Positions 20,301 through 27,814 of a DNA stretch of 64,000 bases are shown here, in pieces. The notes under the pieces are model-generated. The model made no database searches. It was not told the origin of the DNA and saw nothing but the letters and a program-made list of their open reading frames with translations. The DNA lies in contig JAMFSR010000004.1 of assembly GCA_026225395.1 (NCBI GenBank), positions 105,837 through 169,836 of the forward strand. The letters run 5' to 3'. Origin of the DNA: Granulicella sapmiensis (GTDB taxonomy: Bacteria > Acidobacteriota > Terriglobia > Terriglobales > Acidobacteriaceae). The translations under genes and the position numbers were made by a program. Position 1 is the stretch's first letter. Every line of letters begins with the position of its first letter.

Positions 20301-20811
20301 TCACCGGTTTGCGCCGCTGACCAAGGGCTGGCAGACCACTCTCTTTGCAACGATCCACGATTCAACCCCCTTCTCGATTACGGTAGGCGATAACACCGGT
20401 ATTGGCATGAACAAAGATCGTATCCAGTACTCAGGCGCAAACTACAAGACCGGCAGCCGGACCATCCAAACGGACTCCACGGGGCGTAAGTTCATCCAGT
20501 ACTGGGTGGCTTCTCCTACGGGCATCTTCAGCACGCCGGCCTACGGATCACACGGCAACACCGGCCGCGATCAGTTCCGTGGACCCGGTTTCTACGACCT
20601 CGATGCGGCACTGGCGAAGAACACCAAGCTATATGAAGGTGTCGAGTTGCAGTTCCGCGCCGACCTCTTCAATCTCTTCAACATTGACAATCCCGGTAAC
20701 CCCGTCACAACCATCACCAGCTCTACCTTTGGTCAGCAGACCAGCGCTCCGACCGGCATCACGTCGGGTGCTCCTTTCAACGTCCAATTCGCTGGGAAGA
20801 TCATTTTCTAA
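17398..20811 (+). CDS. Oar-like TonB-dependent outer-membrane receptor
   Basis: This 1137-aa product begins at the ATG at 17398 after AAGGAG. A signal peptide ends ALPLAAQT. Residues about 28-115 are a carboxypeptidase-regulatory-like beta domain (GGTVVDSTGAVVPNAKV, GGYVFQDLQLGTYSVSV). A plug follows with SEIPLNGRSFTQLLQLVPG and QLNYQIDGADNND, then a long barrel ending FNVQFAGKIIF with a terminal Phe. This architecture (Oar/CarboxypepD_reg-TonB) is greatly expanded in Acidobacteria and is thought to import oligomers. Its place between M28 and M14 peptidase genes points to peptides as substrate, which is inference. It has its own candidate promoter and is bounded by terminators on both sides, so it is probably a separate unit. 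Confidence 0.9.
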   Translation: MRIAHWVRSTAISLSLLALLIALPLAAQTYRGGIGGTVVDSTGAVVPNAKVKLTSTDTGAIRETITTSDGGYVFQDLQLGTYSVSVSAAGFGESILKDIAVNPGAVTPANPKLSVSGTQEVVDVRTDTNSEIQTLSSSNNAVIGSQAVSEIPLNGRSFTQLLQLVPGLNASGSLNGSRSNQLNYQIDGADNNDIWQGSTAANQGGVGPIAGVTLPIESIDQFAVQSSGNAEEGHSSGGLVSLGLKTGTNSFHGSAYFYGRSEFFAARDFFALDVARKQKVRNQQFGGSVGGPIFKDKLFFYTNYERQVYNIQLSSSADTEPGAAYVAEATALLQRHGIPTVNPLSTTLLTTLWPGGNEPGLAAATSNYIETHERHGYSDNVVGNLNYILSPKQTIKLQSFIGTGRQAEPGGATYPYFQVAPDITQSFSLAHNWAPTDHLSNQLLIATGIFNQTFNDLNHSFNMPALGLNTGVTNPSLFGAPTITLSGGTFDGVGTTQPSGRKDYTGHITDSATWVHGAHQVRFGGEFRRSYIDLQYQAGTRGNFAFTGYSSNNTTLPTGATPWSESPTKAQVCGTTTPLPAACGGVNDYAVIGLHPEVLGLADFMTGYFNSASFTAGVLRRDLYRTDMDFFIQDEYKVLPTLVLNYGVRYDFFGDLSTTGPWSEFRPGTAGADANGLIQVGTPGAPGTYKPGKAHFSPRVGFAWNPIPKLAVRSSYGLYFDAAPFNGFGNNSVSFATGANATGLQANPFGGVQNVSLAVGQWQTNQPVFANAKGAATYGLFSVDPNLKTAYANDFNLATEYQVNKKTVFTLAYAGSTGVHLYILDDANQAAYWSNLAPGNTTITGANTATNLCSLAANGSNANCLLQRRPTYLNKSVPNYQAIGAVVQVASNSASNYNSLQATIKSSGWHGLTSQLAWTYAHSFDNGSGFRSTGPTDSTNLRLDYGPATFDIRHTLNGYLVWAAPQIGHRFAPLTKGWQTTLFATIHDSTPFSITVGDNTGIGMNKDRIQYSGANYKTGSRTIQTDSTGRKFIQYWVASPTGIFSTPAYGSHGNTGRDQFRGPGFYDLDAALAKNTKLYEGVELQFRADLFNLFNIDNPGNPVTTITSSTFGQQTSAPTGITSGAPFNVQFAGKIIF

Positions 20812-20831
20812 GCACAGTGCAACCAACCCAG

Positions 20832-20861
20832 GGACCGGGAAGATATCTTCCCGGTCCTTTT
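20832..20861 (+). terminator. Rho-independent terminator after the TonB receptor
   Basis: GGACCGGGAAGAT at 20832-20844 is followed directly by its reverse complement at 20845-20857 and then TTTT. The palindrome is perfect over 13 bp per arm; the innermost bases form the loop. Confidence 0.8.
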
Positions 20862-20907
20862 GGATTAAGGCTGCCCCAACAAAACTTCTATTCTGAGGCT
20901 TTCAGAT

Positions 20908-22908
20908 ATGCCCCGCACCGGCCACTTTGCACTTTTGTCCTCCGCCGTCCTCGTTTTGGCGCTCGTCTCTGCTTCGGCGCAGCAGAATCCACTTGTTCCG
21001 CACTCCATGTATGAACCGCCGATGGCGGCGGCTGCCGCAACGCTCACTGCGAGTTCGGCCAATGTGCCACCCGACTTGCTCACTACCGGCGAGAAGACCC
21101 AGTGGCAACAAACAGCACGCTACGACGAGGCCGTTCGCATTATGCGCCGCCTCGCCGCTCTCTCGCCCCAGGTCAAGGTTATTCAGTTTGGAACGACCTC
21201 ACAGGGCCGCGCTATGTATGCCATGATAGTGTCGTCTGACAAGGCATTCACGCCCGCTGCCGCCGCCAAGACCAACAAAGCCGTCATCCTGATTCAGTCC
21301 GGCATCCACTCGGGCGAGATCGAGGGCAAGGACACGGCCCTGATGCTGGTCCGCGATATGGTCATTACAAAGACCCGCGCGGCCTGGCTTAAGAATGCGA
21401 TCTTCCTCGTCATCCCGGTCTTCAATATCGACGGACACGAGAACCGCAGCCCTTTTAATCGCGCCAACCAGAACGGCCCGGACATAACTGGTACGCGCGC
21501 CCAGGCGCAGGAACTTAACCTCAACCGGGACTATATAAAGGCAGCGACCCCCGAGATGCATGGTTTTCTGGCCCTCTACCATGCCTGGATGCCCGACTTC
21601 ATGTTCGACAATCACGTCACCGACGGGGCTGATTACCAGTATGACGTCACCTGGGATATGGCCCATCACGAGGACGTTGGCGCGCCTACCGGCGCCTGGA
21701 TCAATTCGCGTTACATCCCCGAGATCAATAAGCGTATGGAGGCCTCCGGCCATCTGGTCTCGCCTTACGGTGCGCTGCGCGGCGGTGGCAATGGCGAAGC
21801 CGGTCAGTTCCGTTCCGCTGCCGCTGAGCAATCTGGTGTGACAGGCCAGGGTGGCCAAACCGGTGCGGGGCGTCGTGGCAACGGCGGGCAGGATGGCCAA
21901 CCCGGTGCGGCCCGAGTACCCAGCAGCGGCAAGCGCGAGTTTTTTGTGGAGGTCTTCTCCCCCCGCTACTCGCATCTCTACGCGGCGGCGCTCAATCGCC
22001 CGTGTCTGCTGGTGGAGACCCCTTCGCTGAAAAGCCCTAAGACACGCGCATGGGTCAACTACGACATCATGGTCAACTCCATCGACATCGTTACCGAGGA
22101 CCCCCAGAGCCTGCGCACGGCCATCCGGAACTCTGACGCCAAATACAGTGCTCAGGCGGGCGACCAAAATGCGCCGCCCATCTACCTTGCCGGCAAGACC
22201 AGCGCCGGCGGCCATCCCTTGCAGTATCACTCGCTCAAGACGGCAACATTTCCATCTGAGATTACTGGAACGCCGGTGGTCCGATACACCGCGGAAAAGG
22301 ATGACTTTGAAACGATCGAGCACGATGGCATCGACACGACCGCAGAGGCGCAGGAGCCACTGGGCTTCATCGTCCCTCTCCAGTGGAAGGAGATCGTGGA
22401 CGAGCTCAAGCTACACGGTGTCCAGATGGAGATCATCCCCAAGGACCTGAATCAGGAGTTCGAGACATGGCGCTTCAGCGACGTGAAATACGTCACCTCC
22501 GGCGAGGCCGGTCAACTGATGGACTATACCCTCCACCCGGTCAAGGAGAAGATCGAGGTTCCTACGGGCTCCTGGTGGGTCCCGCTGCATCAACAGCGCG
22601 CTCGACTCATCATGGCGCTTCTTCACCCGGCCGCTCCTGATGCTCTCATCCGTCTCGGATTCGCTGCGTCCATCTTTCAACAGATGGGCCGCATCGGCGC
22701 GAACCCCTACCTCAGCGTTCCCATCGCTACCAAGGTCGCCGAAGACCATCCGGAGTTGCTTCAGGAGTTTGAAGCGAAGGTTACATCCGACCCGGCCTTC
22801 GCCGCCGATCCGCAGGCCCGTATTAGCTGGTGGACGTCGCGATCAAACTACCAGCCCTCAGCCGTCAACCGTTACCCCGTACTCCAGGTTTGGGAGAAGA
22901 ACTGGTAG
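20908..22908 (+). CDS. Exported M14-family metallocarboxypeptidase
   Basis: This 666-aa protein has a signal peptide (VLVLALVSASAQQ). The M14 zinc motif HxxE is seen as His134 and Glu137 in SGIHSGEIEGKD, with FNIDGHENR and the substrate-binding LNLNRDYIKAATPE region following, and DNHVTDGADYQYD as a further conserved part. It is longer than a simple carboxypeptidase; the C-terminal 300 residues lack a named domain, and a Gln/Gly-rich spacer (VTGQGGQTGAGRRGNGG) sits at about 310-335. It is expected to cleave C-terminal residues from peptides outside the cytoplasm, complementing the M1 and M28 enzymes. The gene ends 43 bp before the tRNA-like att fragment at 22952. Confidence 0.85.
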   Translation: MPRTGHFALLSSAVLVLALVSASAQQNPLVPHSMYEPPMAAAAATLTASSANVPPDLLTTGEKTQWQQTARYDEAVRIMRRLAALSPQVKVIQFGTTSQGRAMYAMIVSSDKAFTPAAAAKTNKAVILIQSGIHSGEIEGKDTALMLVRDMVITKTRAAWLKNAIFLVIPVFNIDGHENRSPFNRANQNGPDITGTRAQAQELNLNRDYIKAATPEMHGFLALYHAWMPDFMFDNHVTDGADYQYDVTWDMAHHEDVGAPTGAWINSRYIPEINKRMEASGHLVSPYGALRGGGNGEAGQFRSAAAEQSGVTGQGGQTGAGRRGNGGQDGQPGAARVPSSGKREFFVEVFSPRYSHLYAAALNRPCLLVETPSLKSPKTRAWVNYDIMVNSIDIVTEDPQSLRTAIRNSDAKYSAQAGDQNAPPIYLAGKTSAGGHPLQYHSLKTATFPSEITGTPVVRYTAEKDDFETIEHDGIDTTAEAQEPLGFIVPLQWKEIVDELKLHGVQMEIIPKDLNQEFETWRFSDVKYVTSGEAGQLMDYTLHPVKEKIEVPTGSWWVPLHQQRARLIMALLHPAAPDALIRLGFAASIFQQMGRIGANPYLSVPIATKVAEDHPELLQEFEAKVTSDPAFAADPQARISWWTSRSNYQPSAVNRYPVLQVWEKNW

Positions 22909-22912
22909 ATGC

Positions 22913-22941
22913 TGAATGAGGCGGATGTAGCGATTCGCCTA
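22913..22941 (+). repeat. 29-bp direct repeat, left copy
   Basis: TGAATGAGGCGGATGTAGCG plus ATTCGCCTA. The same 29 bases occur once more at 35066-35094 with a single change (A to G at position 21 of the repeat). Together with the tRNA-end copy next to it, it brackets the island. Confidence 0.85.
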
Positions 22942-22951
22942 CAAGTTATAT

Positions 22952-22973
22952 TGGTCGGGCGGAGAGATTCGAA
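22952..22973 (-). repeat. Copy of tRNA-Pro 3' end (putative att site)
   Basis: TGGTCGGGCGGAGAGATTCG plus AA matches the 3' end of the intact tRNA-Pro(TGG) at 35407-35429 in the same orientation, with one missing G in the G run. The match stops in the T loop, the usual extent of an attachment core for a tRNA-targeting tyrosine integrase. Confidence 0.75.
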
Positions 22974-23129
22974 ATGTTCGACATGTTGCTTTCCTTTCGA
23001 CCAGAAGGTTAGACACTCGCTTTGGATTGAGCTGTTCGGTCAATGAGTTGATGAATCATTGTCAGGCGGCCTGAGCCAGGGAATGGCCGAAGGATGGGTG
23101 CTGCGATGGTCTGTTCGTAGACAGACATA

Positions 23130-24866
23130 TCAGCCCGTTTGAAGGTCAATCGCCGGTTCTGCAAGACTCCCGGCGTAGTGGAGAGAACGACTCATATCCG
23201 TTTGCTTCGGGCCTCGGCTGGCTGCGTAATCCTGTGCGGCCAGGTATCTATGAATGTCGGATATGACGACCGACCCTTCCCCAACGGCTGACGCAACCCG
23301 CTTTACGGAGCCGGAACGAACATCTCCGACTGCGTAGACGCCCGGCTGGTTGGTGGCGAATGTTCCATCCGCTCCAGCCTCGCTGCCGGTGATGATGAAG
23401 CCCTTAGCATCGACTGCCAGGTCTTTGCAGAGCCATGTGGTCTTTGGACTTGCGCCAATCATGACGAAGATATTTGAGATCGCACGGGTCGCAACTGCCC
23501 CAGACGTATTGTCCCGCCATGCAACTTTGCGAAGCTGGTCGCCTCCTTCGAGTTCAACGATTTCAGCGCGGAGATGAACGGAGATGCCCGGTGCGGTAAG
23601 AATGCGTTGGACAAGGTAATACGACATTGTGGCTTCAAGTCCCGGTCCACGGGCAAGCAGGTAGACGTGGCTAGCGGTTTGAGAGAGAAACAGAGCCGCC
23701 TGGCCAGCCGAGTTTCCCGCACCCACGACGATGACCTCCTGGCCGCGGCAGAGCCCGGCCTCCATCGCTGTAGCGGCGTAATGAATTCCGGAGTACTCGA
23801 AGCGGTCGTAGTTCGGGACATGCAGCTTGCTGTATCTGGCGCCGGTAGCGATGACCACTGTCCGTGTCTGGATCGGATTCCCATCTTCGAGGTGAAGAAC
23901 ATAGTTCGTGCCGCATCGACTCATCCTTAGTACCTCGCGGGAGATCGCAAACTCGGCTCCAAACTTTTGGGCTTGCGCCATGGAGCGCTCAGAGAGCTCC
24001 TGGCCGGAGACGCCCGTTGGGAAGCCGAGATAATTCTCAATTCGCGAGCTTGTGCCGGCCTGACCACCGGGAGCATTCCCTTCGATGACGGCTGTAGAGA
24101 GACCTTCGGAGGCCGCATACACAGCTGCCGCCAGTCCAGCTGGACCAGCGCCCACGATCGCCACATCATAGGTCTTCGAGCCGTCGCGAAGGTCCCCAAT
24201 GCCGAGCGCATCCGCCAAAACTACATTAGATGGATTCCGCAGGAGGCGCTGATCTGGAAGCAGAGCTACCGGTAGTTGATCATGGTCAAGGTCGAAGCAA
24301 CGGAGCAGAGCATCCGCATCCACGTTCGTATCCGCATCCAGCATTCGATAAGGGTGTCCGACACGGGTTAGAAAGCGCTGTAGCCGGATGGTGTCCGCAC
24401 TGTGCCCGAGCCCCACCAGCAGGACGCCGCCGGCAGCATAGCGGACGATATCGAATCGCCTGCCGATGCACGCCTGCAGGATAGTATTCGCAATCTCGGT
24501 CTCGGTTCGCAGGATCTGCTTCAGGTTGGACCGGTCGATTCTCAGGATATGGCTCTTCATCATTGCACGGCATGCGAGAAGTGTTTGCCGATTGTCGAGT
24601 AGATCCAGTTCCCCTGTAAATTGACCAGACGACAGAACAGCGACAGTGTTTTCCGCGCCTTGTCCGTCGGTCTCGAAGACCTCGAGTTGACCATCCAGAA
24701 CGACAAACATGTCCACATCGCGGTCGCCTCGCGCGAAGAGCTGAGTCGCTGCGTCAACGCTCTGCTCCGTGCCGTAGACCCGCAGCCGCTGGATCGCGGA
24801 CTCGCTAAAACCTGGAAATGAGGTGTGTAACGGCGGGGCTTGGGGGTTGCTTTCTATCGGTGTCAT
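23130..24866 (-). CDS. cNMP-binding domain fused to thioredoxin-reductase-like FAD oxidoreductase
   Basis: This 578-aa protein has three parts. Residues about 22-135 form a cyclic-nucleotide-binding fold (MFVVLDGQLEVFE, LSSGQFTGELDLL). Residues about 147-225 look like a small thioredoxin/glutaredoxin-type linker domain. Residues 233-560 are a thioredoxin-reductase-like flavoprotein: FAD motif GAGPAGLAA at 239-247, GGQAGTSSRIENYLGFP, a second dinucleotide motif VVGAGNSAG, and VYAVGDVRSG. At the place of the redox CxxC the sequence reads YSGIHYAATAME, so thioredoxin-type dithiol transfer is not possible. Such fusions are seen in other bacteria, where their physiological electron acceptor is not established. 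It lies 54 bp downstream of a hydrolase on the same strand. Confidence 0.85.
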   Translation of the reverse strand: MTPIESNPQAPPLHTSFPGFSESAIQRLRVYGTEQSVDAATQLFARGDRDVDMFVVLDGQLEVFETDGQGAENTVAVLSSGQFTGELDLLDNRQTLLACRAMMKSHILRIDRSNLKQILRTETEIANTILQACIGRRFDIVRYAAGGVLLVGLGHSADTIRLQRFLTRVGHPYRMLDADTNVDADALLRCFDLDHDQLPVALLPDQRLLRNPSNVVLADALGIGDLRDGSKTYDVAIVGAGPAGLAAAVYAASEGLSTAVIEGNAPGGQAGTSSRIENYLGFPTGVSGQELSERSMAQAQKFGAEFAISREVLRMSRCGTNYVLHLEDGNPIQTRTVVIATGARYSKLHVPNYDRFEYSGIHYAATAMEAGLCRGQEVIVVGAGNSAGQAALFLSQTASHVYLLARGPGLEATMSYYLVQRILTAPGISVHLRAEIVELEGGDQLRKVAWRDNTSGAVATRAISNIFVMIGASPKTTWLCKDLAVDAKGFIITGSEAGADGTFATNQPGVYAVGDVRSGSVKRVASAVGEGSVVISDIHRYLAAQDYAASRGPKQTDMSRSLHYAGSLAEPAIDLQTG

Positions 24867-24920
24867 GGCAGGCTCCTTTGGTGCTTCGGCGACCCACCTT
24901 CGATGGGCCGCCGCGCGGTT

Positions 24921-25742
24921 CTAGCTCTTGAGGAATGACAACAGATCCGGGTTGATCACATCGGCATGCGTGATGGGCATGCCGTGCGGAAAGCCCGGGT
25001 AGACCTTCAGCGTTGCACCCTTGACCAACTGTGCAGTGAGTGCTCCCGCGTCGGGGAACGGGACAATCTGATCGTCGTCTCCGTGCATCACGAGCGTCGG
25101 CACATCGATCGTCTTCAGATCTTCGGTGAAATCGGTCTCGGAGAATGCCTTGATGCAGTCGTACGAGCCTTTGACTCCGCTTTCCATGCCCTGCAGCCAA
25201 AAGCTGTTGCGGACACCCTCCGAAGTCTTCGCGCCGGCCCGGTTGTAGCCGAAGAACGGAGAGGAGAGGTCCTTGTAATACTGCGAGCGGTCGGTCACGA
25301 CGCCATTGCGAATCGCGTCGAGAGCTTCGATGGGAGTGCCGATCGGATTATTGACTGACTTCACCATGATCGGTGGGACAGCGCTGATCAGAACTGCCTT
25401 AGCCACCCGCTTCGACCCGTGACGCGCGAGGTAACGGACAACTTCGCCGCCGCCGGTTGAATGTCCGACTAGGATTGCCTCTTTCAGATCCAGCGCGTTC
25501 AGCAACTCCGCCAGGTCGTCAGCGTACGTGTTCATCTCGTTGCCGTCCCACGTCTGTTGCGAGCGGCCGTGGCTACGGCGGTCATGTGCAATAACGCGAT
25601 AGCCGCGGTTGCCAAAGAAGAGCATCTGCGCATCCCAGGCATCCGCGTTCAGTGGCCAGCCGTGACTGAAAACGATAGGCTGCCCAGTTCCCCAGTCCTT
25701 GTAGTAAATCTCCGTTCCATCCTTCACTTTAAGTGTGCTCAT
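24921..25742 (-). CDS. Alpha/beta hydrolase, non-haem chloroperoxidase-like
   Basis: This 273-aa protein matches the compact esterase/chloroperoxidase type: oxyanion region [23 protein letters not shown], nucleophile elbow GHSTGGG with Ser95, [14 protein letters not shown] for the acid, and a late [12 protein letters not shown] containing the catalytic His. These cofactor-free enzymes act as esterases or perhydrolases; the name haloperoxidase refers to a side activity. It is cytoplasmic (no signal peptide) and likely forms an operon with the cNMP/TrxR-like gene downstream. The opposite-strand response regulator gene begins 322 bp away, so the shared region may hold regulated promoters. Confidence 0.85.
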   Translation of the reverse strand: MSTLKVKDGTEIYYKDWGTGQPIVFSHGWPLNADAWDAQMLFFGNRGYRVIAHDRRSHGRSQQTWDGNEMNTYADDLAELLNALDLKEAILVGHSTGGGEVVRYLARHGSKRVAKAVLISAVPPIMVKSVNNPIGTPIEALDAIRNGVVTDRSQYYKDLSSPFFGYNRAGAKTSEGVRNSFWLQGMESGVKGSYDCIKAFSETDFTEDLKTIDVPTLVMHGDDDQIVPFPDAGALTAQLVKGATLKVYPGFPHGMPITHADVINPDLLSFLKS

Positions 25743-26064
25743 AGTCGCCTCATTTCCTGGTTGTTGAAGTGCATGCCGTTGAAGTTCCCGCGTCAGGAAC
25801 TCAGTTCGTGAGAAGAAGAGTCATGAGAGTGAGCGGCGTATCGCAACCCGTTCTTGCTGACGTAACTGATCATGCGGCTGAAAGTAGAAATGCATAACCT
25901 CACGCCGGGTCTCTGTGTCCCCACTCGTTCGTGTGGTTCCGGCGGCAGTGGGGCGAGGTATCGCCCGTCCAGAGGAATGGCGAACCACCCTTTCGGGTAG
26001 GTGCGCCTGCCTTTCACCCTGTTAGTGTGGATTGCATTGGGATCGGAATTCGGCTGGACCGTAA
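25743..26064. other. Divergent intergenic region in the island
   Basis: These 322 bases separate the hydrolase (-) and response regulator (+) genes. I see no gene with a convincing start and composition. Promoters for both transcription units should lie here; several short inverted patches exist, but none is clear enough to call an operator. Confidence 0.35.
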
Positions 26065-26700
26065 ATGCTTATGCCAGAAAAGATCAGAGTGTTGTGTGTT
26101 GATGATCACGCCGTGATGCGTGATGGGATCTCGTATGCGCTTCAGACGCAGCCGGATATGGAACTGGTTGGCGAGGCGGCGACCGGGGAGGAAGGGCTCA
26201 AGCTCTTCCGGCAGCTTCGGCCGGATGTCACGTTGATGGACCTGCAATTGCCTGGCATGAACGGCATTAAGACCATCGAAGCTATTCGCGCCTCTTTTCC
26301 CCGTGCCCGCATTATCGTTCTGACAACGTATTCGGGAGATATTCAGGCACACCGCGCCCTTACGGCTGGTGCTGCCGGTTACCTGCTGAAGCACATGCTT
26401 CGCACAGAACTCCTGGGGACGATCCGAAAGGTGCATGCAGGAGGGAGGTGCATTCCACCCGAGATCGCCTCAAGCCTTGCAGAGCACATCGGTGAGGAAG
26501 CTCTATCTGAACGTGAGATTGAGGTGTTGCGCTGCGTATCGGGTGGAAACAGCAATAAGGCGGTCGCGGAGGAATTGTCGATCTCTGAAGATACTGTTAA
26601 AGGGCATATCAAGAACATACTTTCCAAGCTGGGAGCCAACGACAGGACCCATGCGGTAACGCTTGCCGTGAGCCGGGGGTTTCTTGATCCGGATGAGTAA
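26065..26700 (+). CDS. NarL/FixJ-family response regulator
   Basis: This 211-aa protein has a receiver domain with the acidic pair in RVLCVDDH, the phosphoacceptor Asp in PDVTLMDLQLPGMNG, the conserved Thr in IVLTTYSGD and Lys in YLLKHML. A C-terminal LuxR-type helix-turn-helix follows: LSEREIEVLRCVSGGNSNKA, SISEDTVKGHIKNILSKLG. The second ATG at 26071 is an equally good start. It begins a plus-strand run of four genes that includes a matching HisKA_3 kinase, so it is very probably that kinase's partner. A close paralogue sits at 34085-34768 near the other end of the island. Confidence 0.9.
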   Translation: MLMPEKIRVLCVDDHAVMRDGISYALQTQPDMELVGEAATGEEGLKLFRQLRPDVTLMDLQLPGMNGIKTIEAIRASFPRARIIVLTTYSGDIQAHRALTAGAAGYLLKHMLRTELLGTIRKVHAGGRCIPPEIASSLAEHIGEEALSEREIEVLRCVSGGNSNKAVAEELSISEDTVKGHIKNILSKLGANDRTHAVTLAVSRGFLDPDE

Positions 26701-26782
26701 GATCTCGTTATCGAATGTTCGTGCCGTACACGCGGGGAGAACTCTTCTCCGCAAGGAAGGCATCGGTTTTCGCTACAACTCA

Positions 26783-27802
26783 ATGTTGATCCTGATTGTG
26801 CTTGTAAGCGCTTTGGCTTCTGCACAGCGGTCAGCTTCAGGCAGACTCTTGAACCGGAGCGGCATCCTGTATAGCGAATCGACTGGAAAGATCTATGTCG
26901 TAGATGAGACGGGGGATTCGGTCCGGGTGATCGACGCTGCGGGAACGGTCAAGTCTATTACTGTGCCGGCAGGCCCCGAGGCGCTTGCTGTCAATCACAA
27001 GACTGGCGACATCTGCGTGGCTAGTTCAATTGCACGGTCAGTCACGCTGATCGATGGTCACCGCGATGAGATACTTGCGACGGTGAAGCTATTGAAGCCA
27101 CCCTATTCGCTCGCTGTAGATGACGCGACCGGCGACATCTATGTTCCAGACAACGTTTTGATCGACGGCAGGACTCATGCCGTGAAGACCGTCGCTTTAG
27201 GTTCGGCGGACATGCTACTTACCGACGCTGCTCGTCAGAAGGTGTTTCTGATGGGTTATGAGAGCGGCATTATCTCTGTCTTTGACATGAAGACAGGTGC
27301 AATCAAACAACTGCCCACCGGTGGTTTCCATCTCTGGGGGATGACGCAAGCAGGCCATACTCTATACGTGAACCATCTACAGGGAGCGAGTGTTGCCGCG
27401 ATCAACGTGGATACAGGCAACTATGTTCTCATCCCGACGGGTTCTATGCCATGTGCGCTTGCCATGAGTGTCGAATCGGGCTTGCTCTTCGCGGCGAACT
27501 ACGGTGATGGCTCGATCACAGTTATAGATACAAGATCAAATCGAGTCGCTGGCACAATCGATGTCGGTGGAAGGCTACAGGCGATTGTGGCGGATCGAGA
27601 GGGCGGAGTCATCTATGTCGCGGATGCAAAAAACCGTAAGGTTATTGCTATCGATGTGAAGACGCGCAGGCTAAAAGGTGTGACGAATTTATCCGAATCC
27701 CCATACGCGCTGGCGGTGAACCAGCAAACGCACGCGGTATACGCTGCGACTTCAGGGCCTAATGGATTTGCCCAGGTTTCTTTCCCAGAATATGCATTCT
27801 AG
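26783..27802 (+). CDS. Exported YncE-like beta-propeller protein
   Basis: The product from the ATG at 26783 has 339 aa with a short signal peptide (MLILIVLVSALASAQ) and then seven-bladed propeller repeats of the YVTN/YncE kind: TGKIYVVDETGDSVRVID, SGLLFAANYGDGSITVID, GGVIYVADAKNRKVIAID. An in-frame ATG at 26693 overlaps the regulator stop by 8 bp and would give a 30-residue basic extension; the two starts cannot be separated by sequence alone, as no strong ribosome site precedes 26783. Lying between the regulator and the kinase, it may be a periplasmic binding or accessory sensor part for the kinase, which itself has a propeller sensor domain. The ligand is unknown. Confidence 0.75.
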   Translation: MLILIVLVSALASAQRSASGRLLNRSGILYSESTGKIYVVDETGDSVRVIDAAGTVKSITVPAGPEALAVNHKTGDICVASSIARSVTLIDGHRDEILATVKLLKPPYSLAVDDATGDIYVPDNVLIDGRTHAVKTVALGSADMLLTDAARQKVFLMGYESGIISVFDMKTGAIKQLPTGGFHLWGMTQAGHTLYVNHLQGASVAAINVDTGNYVLIPTGSMPCALAMSVESGLLFAANYGDGSITVIDTRSNRVAGTIDVGGRLQAIVADREGGVIYVADAKNRKVIAIDVKTRRLKGVTNLSESPYALAVNQQTHAVYAATSGPNGFAQVSFPEYAF

Positions 27803-27814
27803 CAGGAGATATTG

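Noticed and set aside
22974..23129. Integrase remnant next to the left att copy
   Set aside because: No tyrosine-recombinase motif (R..HxxR..Y) could be read in any frame.
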